A stretch of 64,000 bases of DNA from Paenibacillus sp. FSL K6-1096 (GTDB lineage Bacteria; Bacillota; Bacilli; Paenibacillales; Paenibacillaceae), in NCBI RefSeq assembly GCF_037977055.1, contig NZ_CP150274.1, positions 1,612,001 through 1,676,000 of the forward strand. Reading direction: 5' to 3'. This document shows positions 52,265-61,249 of the stretch, one piece after another. Below the pieces are notes generated by a model that did no database searches, was not told the origin of the DNA, and saw nothing but the letters and a program-made list of their open reading frames with translations. The translations under genes were made by a program, and so were the position numbers. Position 1 is the stretch's first letter. Every line of letters starts with the position of its first letter.

Positions 52265-52355
52265 TGTGATCTATATCAGGGATTCCTGCATCCAGAAATT
52301 AGGCAACCTGTCTATACACAGGAAAAAAGCCTTTACAGCCCTAGTATAGATCACA
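52265..52355. promoter_or_regulatory. Pair of inverted 17-base sites, possible YesN or other regulator sites
   Basis: TGTGATCTATATCAGGG (52265-52281) and the complement of CCCTAGTATAGATCACA (52339-52355) agree at 15 of 17 positions, 57 bases apart. A related TGTGATCTTTTATA occurs at 49011 near the transporter genes. The position between divergent operons suggests an operator. Confidence 0.5.
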
Positions 52356-52407
52356 TATTTCCGGCAATTCATCATCGATTAGTGATGGTAACTCTTTTAT
52401 GCTACTT

Positions 52408-52423
52408 TTGCAAGCGTTTTCAA
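52408..52423 (+). promoter_or_regulatory. Catabolite-responsive element of the GH9 gene
   Basis: TTGCAAGCGTTTTCAA fits the CcpA consensus WTGNAARCGNWWWCAW at all 16 positions, 54 bases before the GH9 start. Glucose repression is expected. Confidence 0.85.
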
Positions 52424-52476
52424 TAAAATGAAAGGAGAGCCGGATTCAAGATATTCTAATATGAGGAGGTTCTACG

Positions 52477-55400
52477 ATGTTCACAGGAAGCCCATTCTCC
52501 GCGAGCCTTAAAAAGGTATTGTCTGTAAGCCTCAGCCTGCTGTTAATTCTATGCTCGGCAGCTCTCTCCCCCCGTCCTGCCGCTGCTGCGGTTGCCCCCT
52601 TGCCCGGACCGGCACACCCGCTGCTGTACGATAACTTCGCCGGCGGCGGATTGTTCACGCAGAACTGGACGAACTGGTTCAATCAGAGCGGCGGCAGCGG
52701 AACCTTCGCCAAAACAACGGACGGCATCCGCACGATCGGTAAATTCACACAGACCCCGGCCTCTGCCTCCTCCTGGGCCAAGTTTCAGCCGATGAACGAG
52801 ACCTTCGACCTCTCCGGCTACCGTTATATGAACCTGTCGCTGAACAATGGCGGATATGCGCAGTCCCTTGTCCGGGTAGTCATCAGCGATGGCATCACCA
52901 ATTATAATCTGACCGGAGGGTATGTGCCTGCCTCCGCGGCTTGGACCGATCTGCAGTTTGACCTGGATGCCCTGTCGCCTAAGATTCAGAAGAAAAAGGT
53001 CAAGCTGGAGCTCTGGCTCCGTCAGGCGGGCGGCACGTACGGGGAAATGTGGGTAGACGACATCACGTTCACCACAGCATCCAGCGGGAGCGCTCCCCAG
53101 TTAAGCCCGGCAGGGATGACCGCCAATACCGACGGCAGCTACAACCAGAATACGGATTTTACCTTTGAAGCTGTCTATACCGATGCGGACAACGAAGCGC
53201 CCTTCGCCGTCCAGGTCATTATTGACGATACAGCCTATGCGATGCGGGAATCCGACCCGGCGGATGTAACCTATACAGACGGCAAAAAATACAGCTTCCT
53301 GACAAAGCTCCCGGCAGGCGCTCATACCTACTATTTCCGCACCACCGACACGACCTCCGATGAAGTGGCCACCAGTGTCCAGACGCTGAGTGTTGTCCAG
53401 GCTTCATCAGTGATTGATATTGTTGTGAGCCAGGCCGGGTACAGCGCAGATGACATCAAGAATGCCAAATTCATCTCGGACACCACGGTCACAGATGCCA
53501 CTTATGAAATACTGGACGGAACTAACGTAGTCTACTCTGGCACGATGACCTACGAGGGTCTGCACTGGAACAAGCATGTCTACTCGATCGGCTTCACCCC
53601 GCTCACGGATTCCGGTAGCAGTTATAGAGTGCGGAGTAATCAGGTGTATTCTTATCCTTTTGAGATCGCTCCGAACCTGTGGGATCAGTACAAGGATGAG
53701 ATGACCGCCTTCTACCGGCTGCTGCGTGCCTCGGTCGCGACCAGCGATGCTTATCCTGCGGGGTACAGCAGTGTAGCGCCTTCGGCCAAGCTCTACCACG
53801 GGGCCGGCCATCTGGATGATGCGCAGTCTGCGGACGGCCTGACCCATTATGATCTGACCGGCAGCTGGTATGACGCCGGAGATTACGGCAAATACGGCGG
53901 CAACCAGTGGGTCGGCGCGGAGATTGCCCTGGCCTATATCCGTTATGCTGACCATGACAGCGTGAAGTACGATAATGACAGCAACGGAATTCCTGACCTG
54001 GTGGACGAAGCCGTCTTCGGCAGTGAGTACCTCATTAAGTTTGCCAACCAGCTCGGCGGGGAGATGTACAATCTCCGCAACAACGCTTCATTCGTCCATC
54101 CTGAGAAATCCACGGACAATGTCTCCGGCACCTCAGATGACCGCAAGCTGACAGACCTGAGTGTCGGCGGCTCGGCCAAGTCAGCCGGTACGCTGGCTGC
54201 TACCGCGCGTGCGATCCGCACAGCAATTGACGAAGGGGATATCGCGTCCGCGCAGATCGCGGAGCTTACGGAATTCGCTGAAGCATGTGAGAGTGCGGCG
54301 GTCATCTTTTATGAATATGTGGTTGCCCATCCTGACGGTCCCATTGGCTCCTACTCCACAAGAGGCGGAATTCCCAATTCCAAGCTGCTGGCGGATGTTG
54401 AGCTCTACCTGCTGACCGGCGAAGCCAAATACAAGAATGCTGCCACCGCTACAATTAACGCGCTGACCCTGGGCGACATCTCCTCCACCAACTACTGGGA
54501 TATGAGTCCGCTGTCCATGGCTGAACTCTATCCGGTTGCCGATGCTGCTACACAGTCTCATATTCATAGCCTGCTCAAGGGGCAAGCGGATTACTTCCTC
54601 TCCATGGCCGATGATACCCCGTACGGGGTGCTGAACCAGTTCAAAAACTTCGGGGTGAACGAGCCCCATGCCTCTTACCTGGGCGATCTGCTGCGGTACT
54701 ATGAATTGTTCGGTGATCCGGCTGCGCTGCAAGGGGTGTTGAAGGGGATGTACTGGCTGTTCGGAGAGAATCCGTGGAATATCAGTTGGGTCTCCGGTAT
54801 CGGCACCCATCATGTGATGTTCCCGCATACCCGCTACAATGAGGAATCCAATACGCCGGGAGATACCGGCATCATTCTTCCGGGAGCGATGGTCAGCGGA
54901 CCCAATATGAAGGACCCCAAGAACAAGAGCAGCGTAAGTCCGTGGTATCAGGACCGTTCGCTCTATCTGGATGATACGAACCAGTGGCGGTATAACGAGT
55001 TCAGCATCAGCATTCAGGCCGGATTGCTCTATACCGTTATGGGCTTGAGCGCCACTCCGGGGACAGGTGCGGATGTTGCCTCTGTGCCGCCGGCCCTGCC
55101 GGTCCTCTCGCCATTGATTGGGGAATGGGTACGCGGCAATGTAACGATATTTGCGCGTGCTGGGGAGGAGCTGAGCCAGGCCCAATATGCGGCAAACGGT
55201 TTGCCTTATCAGCCGATGACGGTCTCCGGTAACGTATATTCCACAGTGAGCGGCGCGGTCTACACTGCGGTCATAGATGAGAGCCAATCCTTGCCTTACA
55301 CGAATAAAAGAGTCGATGTCCGCGCCAAAGATCCTTCCGGCGGGTACACCTACAGCTCCACGCATTACACCGTGGCTCCGGCTCTACCGGACCCTTCCAC

Positions 55401-56199
55401 TCCGCTGCTCTATGATGATTTCGGCGGCGGCGGCTTCTGGGGAGGTTCAGCGGCCAATACCACCTGGGTCAACTGGTATAACCAGAATAGCGGGACAGGC
55501 ACGTTCAGCAAGGTAACTGTCGACGGACGTACGGCCGGCCAGTTCAGCCAGACCCCGGCCAATGTGAACTCAGCAGCGAAGTTTCAGCCCTGGAACGATG
55601 TTGTGGATCTCAGCGGCTATCAATATCTGAATATCAGCCTGAAGAATCCGGCCTCGCCTGACCTGCGGACACGGATTGAGATCAATGACGGCAAACGAAC
55701 GTATAATCTGACCGGAGGCTGGGTCCAGGTTCCGTCCGACTGGACCGACCTGCAATTCAATCTTAATACCCTAATGCCTGCCATCGATAAACGGACGCTC
55801 AAGATGTCCATCTGGCTGAAGCAGAACACCGTCACGCCAGGCCAAATGCTGGTTGACGAGATTAAAGCGACCAATACGGTCAGCGGAAGTGCACCTACCC
55901 TGACCGCAGGCGGTGTAAATCACACTGCCGGCACCACACAGACGGATTATACCTTCACTGTCACATATACGGATGCCGATAATCAGGCCCCGTTCGCTAT
56001 GGAGCTGATTCTGGACGGCGTCGTCCGCACCATGCAGCCTGCCAATCCAAGTGACAATAATTATTCGGATGGACGAATCTATCAATATACCACCAAGCTG
56101 CCCCCGGGCCAGCACTCCTATTACTTCCACACCACCGACACCTTCACCGATGCGGTGAGTACCGGTGTGCAGAGTGGGCCGGAGGTAAGTGAAATTTGA
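52477..56199 (+). CDS. Secreted GH9 endoglucanase/endo-xanthanase-like enzyme with duplicated flanking modules
   Basis: 1240 residues, GAGGAGG before the ATG. Signal peptide to about residue 36. A carbohydrate-binding-like beta-sandwich (about 48-205, LLYDNFAGGG ... MWVDDITF) and an Ig-like domain (about 210-305, YTDADNEAPFAVQVIID) come first. The GH9 N-terminal Ig domain (IDIVVSQAGYS) and the catalytic (alpha/alpha)6 barrel (about 400-860) follow. Asp466 and Asp469 lie in SWYDAGDYGKYGG and Glu841 in YNEFSIS. After a linker domain, a second copy of the beta-sandwich plus Ig pair (about 968-1235) ends the protein. GH9 acts on cellulose-type backbones; one described Paenibacillus GH9 is an endo-xanthanase with similar extra modules. 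The context (PL8, GH88, GH92) favours xanthan. Confidence 0.87.
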   Translation: MFTGSPFSASLKKVLSVSLSLLLILCSAALSPRPAAAAVAPLPGPAHPLLYDNFAGGGLFTQNWTNWFNQSGGSGTFAKTTDGIRTIGKFTQTPASASSWAKFQPMNETFDLSGYRYMNLSLNNGGYAQSLVRVVISDGITNYNLTGGYVPASAAWTDLQFDLDALSPKIQKKKVKLELWLRQAGGTYGEMWVDDITFTTASSGSAPQLSPAGMTANTDGSYNQNTDFTFEAVYTDADNEAPFAVQVIIDDTAYAMRESDPADVTYTDGKKYSFLTKLPAGAHTYYFRTTDTTSDEVATSVQTLSVVQASSVIDIVVSQAGYSADDIKNAKFISDTTVTDATYEILDGTNVVYSGTMTYEGLHWNKHVYSIGFTPLTDSGSSYRVRSNQVYSYPFEIAPNLWDQYKDEMTAFYRLLRASVATSDAYPAGYSSVAPSAKLYHGAGHLDDAQSADGLTHYDLTGSWYDAGDYGKYGGNQWVGAEIALAYIRYADHDSVKYDNDSNGIPDLVDEAVFGSEYLIKFANQLGGEMYNLRNNASFVHPEKSTDNVSGTSDDRKLTDLSVGGSAKSAGTLAATARAIRTAIDEGDIASAQIAELTEFAEACESAAVIFYEYVVAHPDGPIGSYSTRGGIPNSKLLADVELYLLTGEAKYKNAATATINALTLGDISSTNYWDMSPLSMAELYPVADAATQSHIHSLLKGQADYFLSMADDTPYGVLNQFKNFGVNEPHASYLGDLLRYYELFGDPAALQGVLKGMYWLFGENPWNISWVSGIGTHHVMFPHTRYNEESNTPGDTGIILPGAMVSGPNMKDPKNKSSVSPWYQDRSLYLDDTNQWRYNEFSISIQAGLLYTVMGLSATPGTGADVASVPPALPVLSPLIGEWVRGNVTIFARAGEELSQAQYAANGLPYQPMTVSGNVYSTVSGAVYTAVIDESQSLPYTNKRVDVRAKDPSGGYTYSSTHYTVAPALPDPSTPLLYDDFGGGGFWGGSAANTTWVNWYNQNSGTGTFSKVTVDGRTAGQFSQTPANVNSAAKFQPWNDVVDLSGYQYLNISLKNPASPDLRTRIEINDGKRTYNLTGGWVQVPSDWTDLQFNLNTLMPAIDKRTLKMSIWLKQNTVTPGQMLVDEIKATNTVSGSAPTLTAGGVNHTAGTTQTDYTFTVTYTDADNQAPFAMELILDGVVRTMQPANPSDNNYSDGRIYQYTTKLPPGQHSYYFHTTDTFTDAVSTGVQSGPEVSEI

Positions 56200-56372
56200 A
56201 GTAAAAATAAAGAAAAGATATACTATAGCCATGTACAGCGGTGCAGTCTGATAGCACACTTGTTGCCAGGATGCATCGCTGTAACATCGGAGCTGTCACA
56301 GCTAATTCCCGCAGACTGTTGGCAGGATGCCTGGGACTGGGGTGATAGCGGATGAACGGAGGGAGTTCTACG

Positions 56373-57284
56373 ATGAGCGATGAAGACATCATGTGGCTGG
56401 CAATTTACGATCCGCTGGCGAAATCGGTGGTACAGGCGATTCGTACCGGGGATGTTCCGGAATTAACCCGGCTGCTGGCTGGAAATCCGGGGCTGGCTAC
56501 AGCCCGGATTGTTGGGGCTGAAGAGGGACGGACAAGTAACGAAGGCACGGGCGGCGGGGAGACTGGCGATGCTGGAACCGGCAGCTTGAACCCTGACAAT
56601 GCTAATAGTGGAGCCGCTGGGGCAAGTAACGGGAATACTGGCGGCAGCACTGTTCGCGCGATGTCGCGTACGCTGCTGCATATTGCCACCGATTGGCCGG
56701 GGCATTATCCCAATAATGCAGCGGTGGTTACTGCGCTGATTGAGGCAGGCGCGGAGGTGAATGCGCAGTTCAGCGGGCCGCACCGCGAGACGCCGCTGCA
56801 CTGGGCAGCAAGCAGTGATGACGTGGAGGTGCTGGACCTGCTGCTCGATGCCGGTGCCGACATTGAGGCTCCCGGCGCCGTCATAGCCGGCGGAACCCCG
56901 CTGGACGATGCCGTGGCATTCGCGCAGTGGCGGGCAGCGCAGCGGCTGGTAGAGCGCGGCGCGCAGCCTGCGCTATGGCACGCGGCGGCGCTCGGTTTGC
57001 TTGAAGCGATGGAGGCACATTTCGCCGGAAATCCGCTCCCGCGCCGCTACCCTTGGGGAGCAAGCTCCGCTTCAGCTGCACCAGACGAGGTAAACGTCGC
57101 GTACTGGTGCGCCTGCCACGGCGGACAACGCGCTGCCGCCGAATACCTGCTCGGCCGGGGCGCCGAGCTGAACTGGCCCTCCCCATGGGACGGCCTCACT
57201 CCTCTGGATGCCGCTCTGCGCAGCCATGCCACCGAACTGGCCGCATGGCTGAAGGGCCAGGGCGCTAAGTCCGCACATCTGTAA
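56373..57284 (+). CDS. Ankyrin-repeat protein
   Basis: 303 residues from ATG 56373, where GGAGGGAG lies upstream; ATG 56352 overlaps that site. Ankyrin repeats are visible at HRETPLHWAASSDDVEVLDLLLDAGADIEAPG, GGTPLDDAVAFAQWRAAQRLVERGA and CHGGQRAAAEYLLGRGAELNWPSPWDGLTPLDAAL. Between the first helix pair and the repeats is a 45-residue Gly/Asn/Thr/Ser-rich insertion (about 60-105) that is probably disordered. No signal peptide. Partners unknown. It stands alone after the GH9 gene. Confidence 0.85.
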   Translation: MSDEDIMWLAIYDPLAKSVVQAIRTGDVPELTRLLAGNPGLATARIVGAEEGRTSNEGTGGGETGDAGTGSLNPDNANSGAAGASNGNTGGSTVRAMSRTLLHIATDWPGHYPNNAAVVTALIEAGAEVNAQFSGPHRETPLHWAASSDDVEVLDLLLDAGADIEAPGAVIAGGTPLDDAVAFAQWRAAQRLVERGAQPALWHAAALGLLEAMEAHFAGNPLPRRYPWGASSASAAPDEVNVAYWCACHGGQRAAAEYLLGRGAELNWPSPWDGLTPLDAALRSHATELAAWLKGQGAKSAHL

Positions 57285-57480
57285 GTAAGTTGCACTGGGG
57301 GAATCAGGTGCACTTATGCTCCTCATTTGCTCACCTGTGTTTGAGCACAATGTATGCTGTTTTCCACATACATTCGGGCCATCTGCCTGGTGCTCAATCC
57401 GCCAACTATTTTTGAAATCAAGTGTACTTATACACCTCATCCCCGCCAACAGCCCGCTTCCCGTAACATCAGGAGCGCCA
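57285..57480. repeat. Short repeat element related to the 41.7-kb tandem units
   Basis: AATGTATG (57349-57356) and CATACATT (57367-57374) form a perfect 8-bp hairpin. Its surrounding sequence (GCACAATGTATGCTGTTTTCCACATACATTCGGGCC) matches a unit junction of the array on the other strand. Two GTGCACTTATGCTCCTCAT-like stretches (57309 and 57420) form a direct repeat. No gene. Confidence 0.55.
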
Positions 57481-57485
57481 CAACG

Positions 57486-57516
57486 ACACAGGACCGGCCC
57501 AAGGCCGGTCCTGTGT
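57486..57516 (+). terminator. Hairpin terminator between convergent ankyrin and SLH-hydrolase genes
   Basis: ACACAGGACCGGCC and GGCCGGTCCTGTGT form a perfect 14-bp stem with a 3-base loop, followed by CCTTTATAATAG. The T-run is short. Confidence 0.65.
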
Positions 57517-57571
57517 CCTTTATAATAGAAGCTATCCACCGGGACAGCCTCCCCTCTAACTACCTTTAGCC

Positions 57572-59686
57572 TTACTTCCCACCATCCGCCTGCGCCGACA
57601 GCTGGGTCACGCTCTGGTTGATCGGGTTCGTGAACAGCGCATACAGGATAGCGGCGTTCTCTTTCTTGCTCAGTGCGGCTCTGGACTTGTAGTCCACAGC
57701 GCCCTTGGCATCCGGCTTGAAGTCTGGACCGTACAGGCCCAGGGCCACAGCCATTTTCACGGCCGGAACGGCCCATTTGTCCGTGGTGCCGGACAGCTTC
57801 ACCTTCTCGAACAGCTTATCCGGGTACTGCTGGTTGTAGACTCTCCATATCATGACCGCAGCCTCCTGGCGGGTAATCACCCGGTCGGGCTGGAACTCTC
57901 CGCTTGCCGTTCCTTCGATCATGCCCAGCTCAACAGCCTGCTGGATGTAAGCGGCATCGGAATGACCCTGCAGATCGGGGAAGGCCAGCTTTCCGGAATC
58001 GCTGCCCCGTAATCCGCTGCTCTCCATCATCAGCCGCACATACTGGGCGCGCGTAATGCCCGAGTCAGGCTGGAAGCTCAGCGATGCATCATTCTGCAGA
58101 TACCCCAGCGACTGGAGCATCTTCACCGGAGTTGCATAAGGATGGCTGGCAGGTACGTCAGCATAACCCACGCCGTCCGGCCCTCTCTGGGCATAGCCGA
58201 ATGGATTAAGGTACGGCTCCTTCATATAGGCGCTTTGACCGTCCGCTTTCAGGTCGAAGGCGGTTAGTTTGCCGGTCAGCTCATCTGTAAACAGATTATC
58301 ATCTACCTGAATCAGCTTGCGGGAACCCAGCAAAGCATCATTAATCATTAGCGCACCATTCTGCACGGAGACGGTAGACACCAGACTCTTCATACGGAGA
58401 TCCGCATAGTAGCCGGTGAAGGCCTTCAGCGCTTCAGCGCTCATCGGCTTGTAGGCATCCAGCTTCACCGGTGCCGCATATTGCGGGAAGAAATTCTGAA
58501 TGAATGCCGGATAGAACTGCTCACGCAATGCACTCTGCTGATTATAGGCAATGAACACCCCAGTGTTCTGCTCAGGAATAAGGACCATATAAGTGCTGAA
58601 GCCGATCAAATCACCAGCCTTGGTGATAATCTTGGGACTGCTGCCCGCGCCGGGAAGCTGGAAAGCTGCTTCAAAGCCATAAGTGGTATTCGGCAGCAGC
58701 GGATGAATGGAAGAACGGTATTCCTCCATCGATTGTACCGTATCCGCCTTCAAAATGCGGTTCGTACCCGCTGCTCCCCCGTCCAGAAAAGCCGTCATGA
58801 ACTTGGCGATATCATCGCCGGTAGACAGCATACCGCCTTGAGGCATAACAGTTGGCGTCAAAGTGTATAGATCCAGCGCCTTGCCGGTAGCGTCATAGGC
58901 TGTTGCCAGATTGTCCTTCAGCTTACCTTCCAGGAGGAAGCCGCTTGAATCCATATTCAGCGGGCCGAAGACATGCTTCTCCATATACTCTTCATAAGGC
59001 ATCCCGCTGGCCTTCTCCACCACCAGACCAAGCAGCATTGAAGCGAAGTTGTCATACATGTAAGAGGTGCCCGGCTTGCGCACCACCGGCGGCATATGCT
59101 TCACCACATAATCCTCAATCGATACCTTGGTGGTGAAATCCTGGTTGATATCCTCCGGCAGCGGGTCCTGGATGCGGAAGCCGGTCGTGTGAGTCAGCAG
59201 ATCCGCAACCGTTACGGGAACACCGAAGGGATTATCGAAGTCCAGCTTACCGGTATAGGTTTGAAAATCCGCCTTCAGATCAACTTTGCCCTGCTCCACG
59301 AGCTGCATAGCGGCAACGGCATTGAAGGTTTTGGAGACGGAGGCCATGCGGAACACGGTTTGGTCAGGGTCCACCTTGGTTTTGGCAGCCTTGTCGGCGT
59401 ATCCGAAGCCCTCCTTCACCACCGTCTTGCCGTCCTTAACGACTACAACAACAGCGCCGGCAAGCTGTGCCTGCACCTCCTTCGAGCTGAAGAACGGTTT
59501 AAGAAAAGCATCGACATTCCCGGCGGTCAGCGGCTTGCCTGTTGCAGCGGCGGCCGGAGCATCCGAAGCAGCCGGGGGAACGGCAGCAGCCTGAACAGCC
59601 GGAGCCGTCAGTGTCAGAACCAGTGCAGCGGATAACACGGTCTTCGTCCACAAGGCAGAGCGGTTACGTAACCATGACAAATTCAT
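57572..59686 (-). CDS. Serine hydrolase (class C beta-lactamase fold) with S-layer-homology domains
   Basis: 704 residues with signal peptide (TVLSAALVLTLTAPAVQA). The catalytic domain (about 55-400) has SxxK as Ser116-Val-Ser-Lys119 and a YxN-like YDN in TSYMYDNFASM. A small beta domain follows (TGYYADLRMKSLVSTVSVQNGALMI). From about 510 come three SLH modules (YADVPASHPYATPVKMLQSLGYL, FPDLQGHSDAAYIQQAVELGMIEG, KWAVPAVKMAVALGLYG) with ITRAQ and ITRQEAA motifs that bind pyruvylated wall polymer. The enzyme is thus held on the cell surface. It is related in fold to the hydrolase at 17122, which lacks SLH. Substrate unknown. Confidence 0.88.
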   Translation of the reverse strand: MNLSWLRNRSALWTKTVLSAALVLTLTAPAVQAAAVPPAASDAPAAAATGKPLTAGNVDAFLKPFFSSKEVQAQLAGAVVVVVKDGKTVVKEGFGYADKAAKTKVDPDQTVFRMASVSKTFNAVAAMQLVEQGKVDLKADFQTYTGKLDFDNPFGVPVTVADLLTHTTGFRIQDPLPEDINQDFTTKVSIEDYVVKHMPPVVRKPGTSYMYDNFASMLLGLVVEKASGMPYEEYMEKHVFGPLNMDSSGFLLEGKLKDNLATAYDATGKALDLYTLTPTVMPQGGMLSTGDDIAKFMTAFLDGGAAGTNRILKADTVQSMEEYRSSIHPLLPNTTYGFEAAFQLPGAGSSPKIITKAGDLIGFSTYMVLIPEQNTGVFIAYNQQSALREQFYPAFIQNFFPQYAAPVKLDAYKPMSAEALKAFTGYYADLRMKSLVSTVSVQNGALMINDALLGSRKLIQVDDNLFTDELTGKLTAFDLKADGQSAYMKEPYLNPFGYAQRGPDGVGYADVPASHPYATPVKMLQSLGYLQNDASLSFQPDSGITRAQYVRLMMESSGLRGSDSGKLAFPDLQGHSDAAYIQQAVELGMIEGTASGEFQPDRVITRQEAAVMIWRVYNQQYPDKLFEKVKLSGTTDKWAVPAVKMAVALGLYGPDFKPDAKGAVDYKSRAALSKKENAAILYALFTNPINQSVTQLSAQADGGK

Positions 59687-59756
59687 TCACTTCACTCCAT
59701 TTCCATAGAATTATAGGCATAGTAGTTAATACGCCTGATTCTGGAAATAGGTTCAC

Positions 59757-61145
59757 TTAATTCCCCAGCACCTCTTCCATCTTCTTCAGCTTCCGGTAGA
59801 TCACGGACCGGTCTACGTTCAGGCGCTTGGCCGCCTCCGTCCCGTTCCCGGCACAATCCTGCAGTACTTTTTGAATATAATGGCCCTCCGCTACGGCAGT
59901 GAAATCCTTAAGGGTGGAGAGCTGGTGCTTATTCTTCTCGATAAAATGGTCAAGGGAGAACCAGTCGCCGATCTGCTCCTCTTCCTGCGGGCTCTGGCTC
60001 ACATGCTCGGTCACCACCAGCCGCTCGATGTAATTCCGCAGCTCTCTGACATTCCCGTTCCAGGGCTGGTTCAGCATATGGTTGAACTCATCGGCGCTAA
60101 GCACGTATTTCTTGCCGTACATCTGATTGAAGCTGGCGATGAAGCTGGAGATCAGCCCCACCAGGTCGAGCTTCCGGTTGCGCAGCGGTGGAATATGAAT
60201 CGGAATAACGTTGATCCGGTAATACAGATCCTCGCGGAACAGCCCTTTTTTGACCAGGCTCCACAAATCACGGTTCGTCGCAGAGATCACCCGGCAATTG
60301 ACCGGGATATTCGTCAGGCCGCCCACCCGCCGCACTTCATTATTTTCCAGCACCCGCAGCAGCTTGGCCTGCATCTCCATCGGCAAATCGGCAATCTCAT
60401 CGAGGAAAAGCACCCCTCCGTTCGCGATCTCAATCATGCCCGCCTTGACCTCGGTCTGCCCTTCTAGAACGCCCTTCTCGTATCCGAACAGCTCATATTC
60501 GAACAAGGCCGGAGCAATTGCGGCACAATTAATGGCAATGAAGGGCCCCTTCCACTTCTCGCTTTTGAGATGGATATATTTCGCAATGACCTCTTTGCCC
60601 GTGCCGGATTCACCGTAGATTAACACCTTGCTGTCATAGGAGGCAATCTGGTTGCAGACCTTGATAATCTGCTTCATCGCCAGACTCTCGGCGATCAGGC
60701 CCTCCCGCTTCTCCGCTGCCGCTTTGCCGAGTTGCTTGTTAATCTGCTGGGCGACCGGCACATTCGCTTCATAATAGTTATGCTCCTGGCTGAATTCATT
60801 GGAGGTGGTGACGACCAGCTGTACCTCCCCGTCCTTGTCCAGAATGGGAATGGCCGACGAGAACACGTGGAAGCCTCTGGAGGTATTGACGGTCCTGGAC
60901 ACCTTCTGCTTGGTCGCTATCGCCTCCATTGTGATAGAACTGTTGTAATAGCCTGCCCGAACCAGGTCCTGAACGTTGGCCTTCAATAACTCTTCCAGAT
61001 GAATGCCGAGGGTGAGCGCGGTAAATTCATTGGAAATTAAGATATTCCCGTTCTGGTCGGTGACAAACAGGGTCGAAGGATATTCTTCTACGAATTCGTC
61101 GAGCGCGGGTTTACCTGTGTTTTTGTTTTTTTTGGTCACATTCAT
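59757..61145 (-). CDS. PAS-AAA+-Fis transcriptional regulator with non-canonical sigma-54 loop
   Basis: About 462 residues from ATG 61145; TTG 61154 is also possible, and neither has a strong ribosome site. PAS domain (about 20-120), AAA+ domain with Walker A GESGTGKE (171-178 counted from the TTG) and Walker B GGVLFLDEIA, and a Fis-type helix-turn-helix (GTEAAKRLNVDRSVIYRKLKKM). The position of the sigma-54 contact loop GAFTGA reads GVLEGQ (218-223) in FGYEKGVLEGQTE, so contact with sigma-54 is doubtful. It lies downstream of the CoA-transferase, transporter and flavoprotein genes on the same strand and probably controls them. Confidence 0.85.
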   Translation of the reverse strand: MNVTKKNKNTGKPALDEFVEEYPSTLFVTDQNGNILISNEFTALTLGIHLEELLKANVQDLVRAGYYNSSITMEAIATKQKVSRTVNTSRGFHVFSSAIPILDKDGEVQLVVTTSNEFSQEHNYYEANVPVAQQINKQLGKAAAEKREGLIAESLAMKQIIKVCNQIASYDSKVLIYGESGTGKEVIAKYIHLKSEKWKGPFIAINCAAIAPALFEYELFGYEKGVLEGQTEVKAGMIEIANGGVLFLDEIADLPMEMQAKLLRVLENNEVRRVGGLTNIPVNCRVISATNRDLWSLVKKGLFREDLYYRINVIPIHIPPLRNRKLDLVGLISSFIASFNQMYGKKYVLSADEFNHMLNQPWNGNVRELRNYIERLVVTEHVSQSPQEEEQIGDWFSLDHFIEKNKHQLSTLKDFTAVAEGHYIQKVLQDCAGNGTEAAKRLNVDRSVIYRKLKKMEEVLGN

Positions 61146-61249
61146 CAGTCCCAATCCATGATATTAACGCTTACATTCAGGTTAGACAAAAAGCCAAACA
61201 GCATCATTAGATCAATGATACCATTTGGCCGGTGCAGAGCAAACTTTAA

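Larger units (their letters stand above)
52162..52476. other. 315-base divergent control region of the polysaccharide locus
   Basis: No gene. It contains the inverted-repeat pair (52265-52355) and a catabolite-responsive element (52408-52423), then the GH9 ribosome site. It separates the two-component operon from the GH9 gene. Confidence 0.7.

Noticed and set aside
57072..57776. 234-codon minus-strand frame across the ankyrin gene end
   Set aside because: It overlaps the hairpin terminator, the repeat element and two real genes, and has no ribosome site.
61220..61242. TTGGC-type GG-N10-GC sequence resembling a sigma-54 promoter
   Set aside because: It points away from the flavoprotein and regulator genes, and the -12 part is poor.
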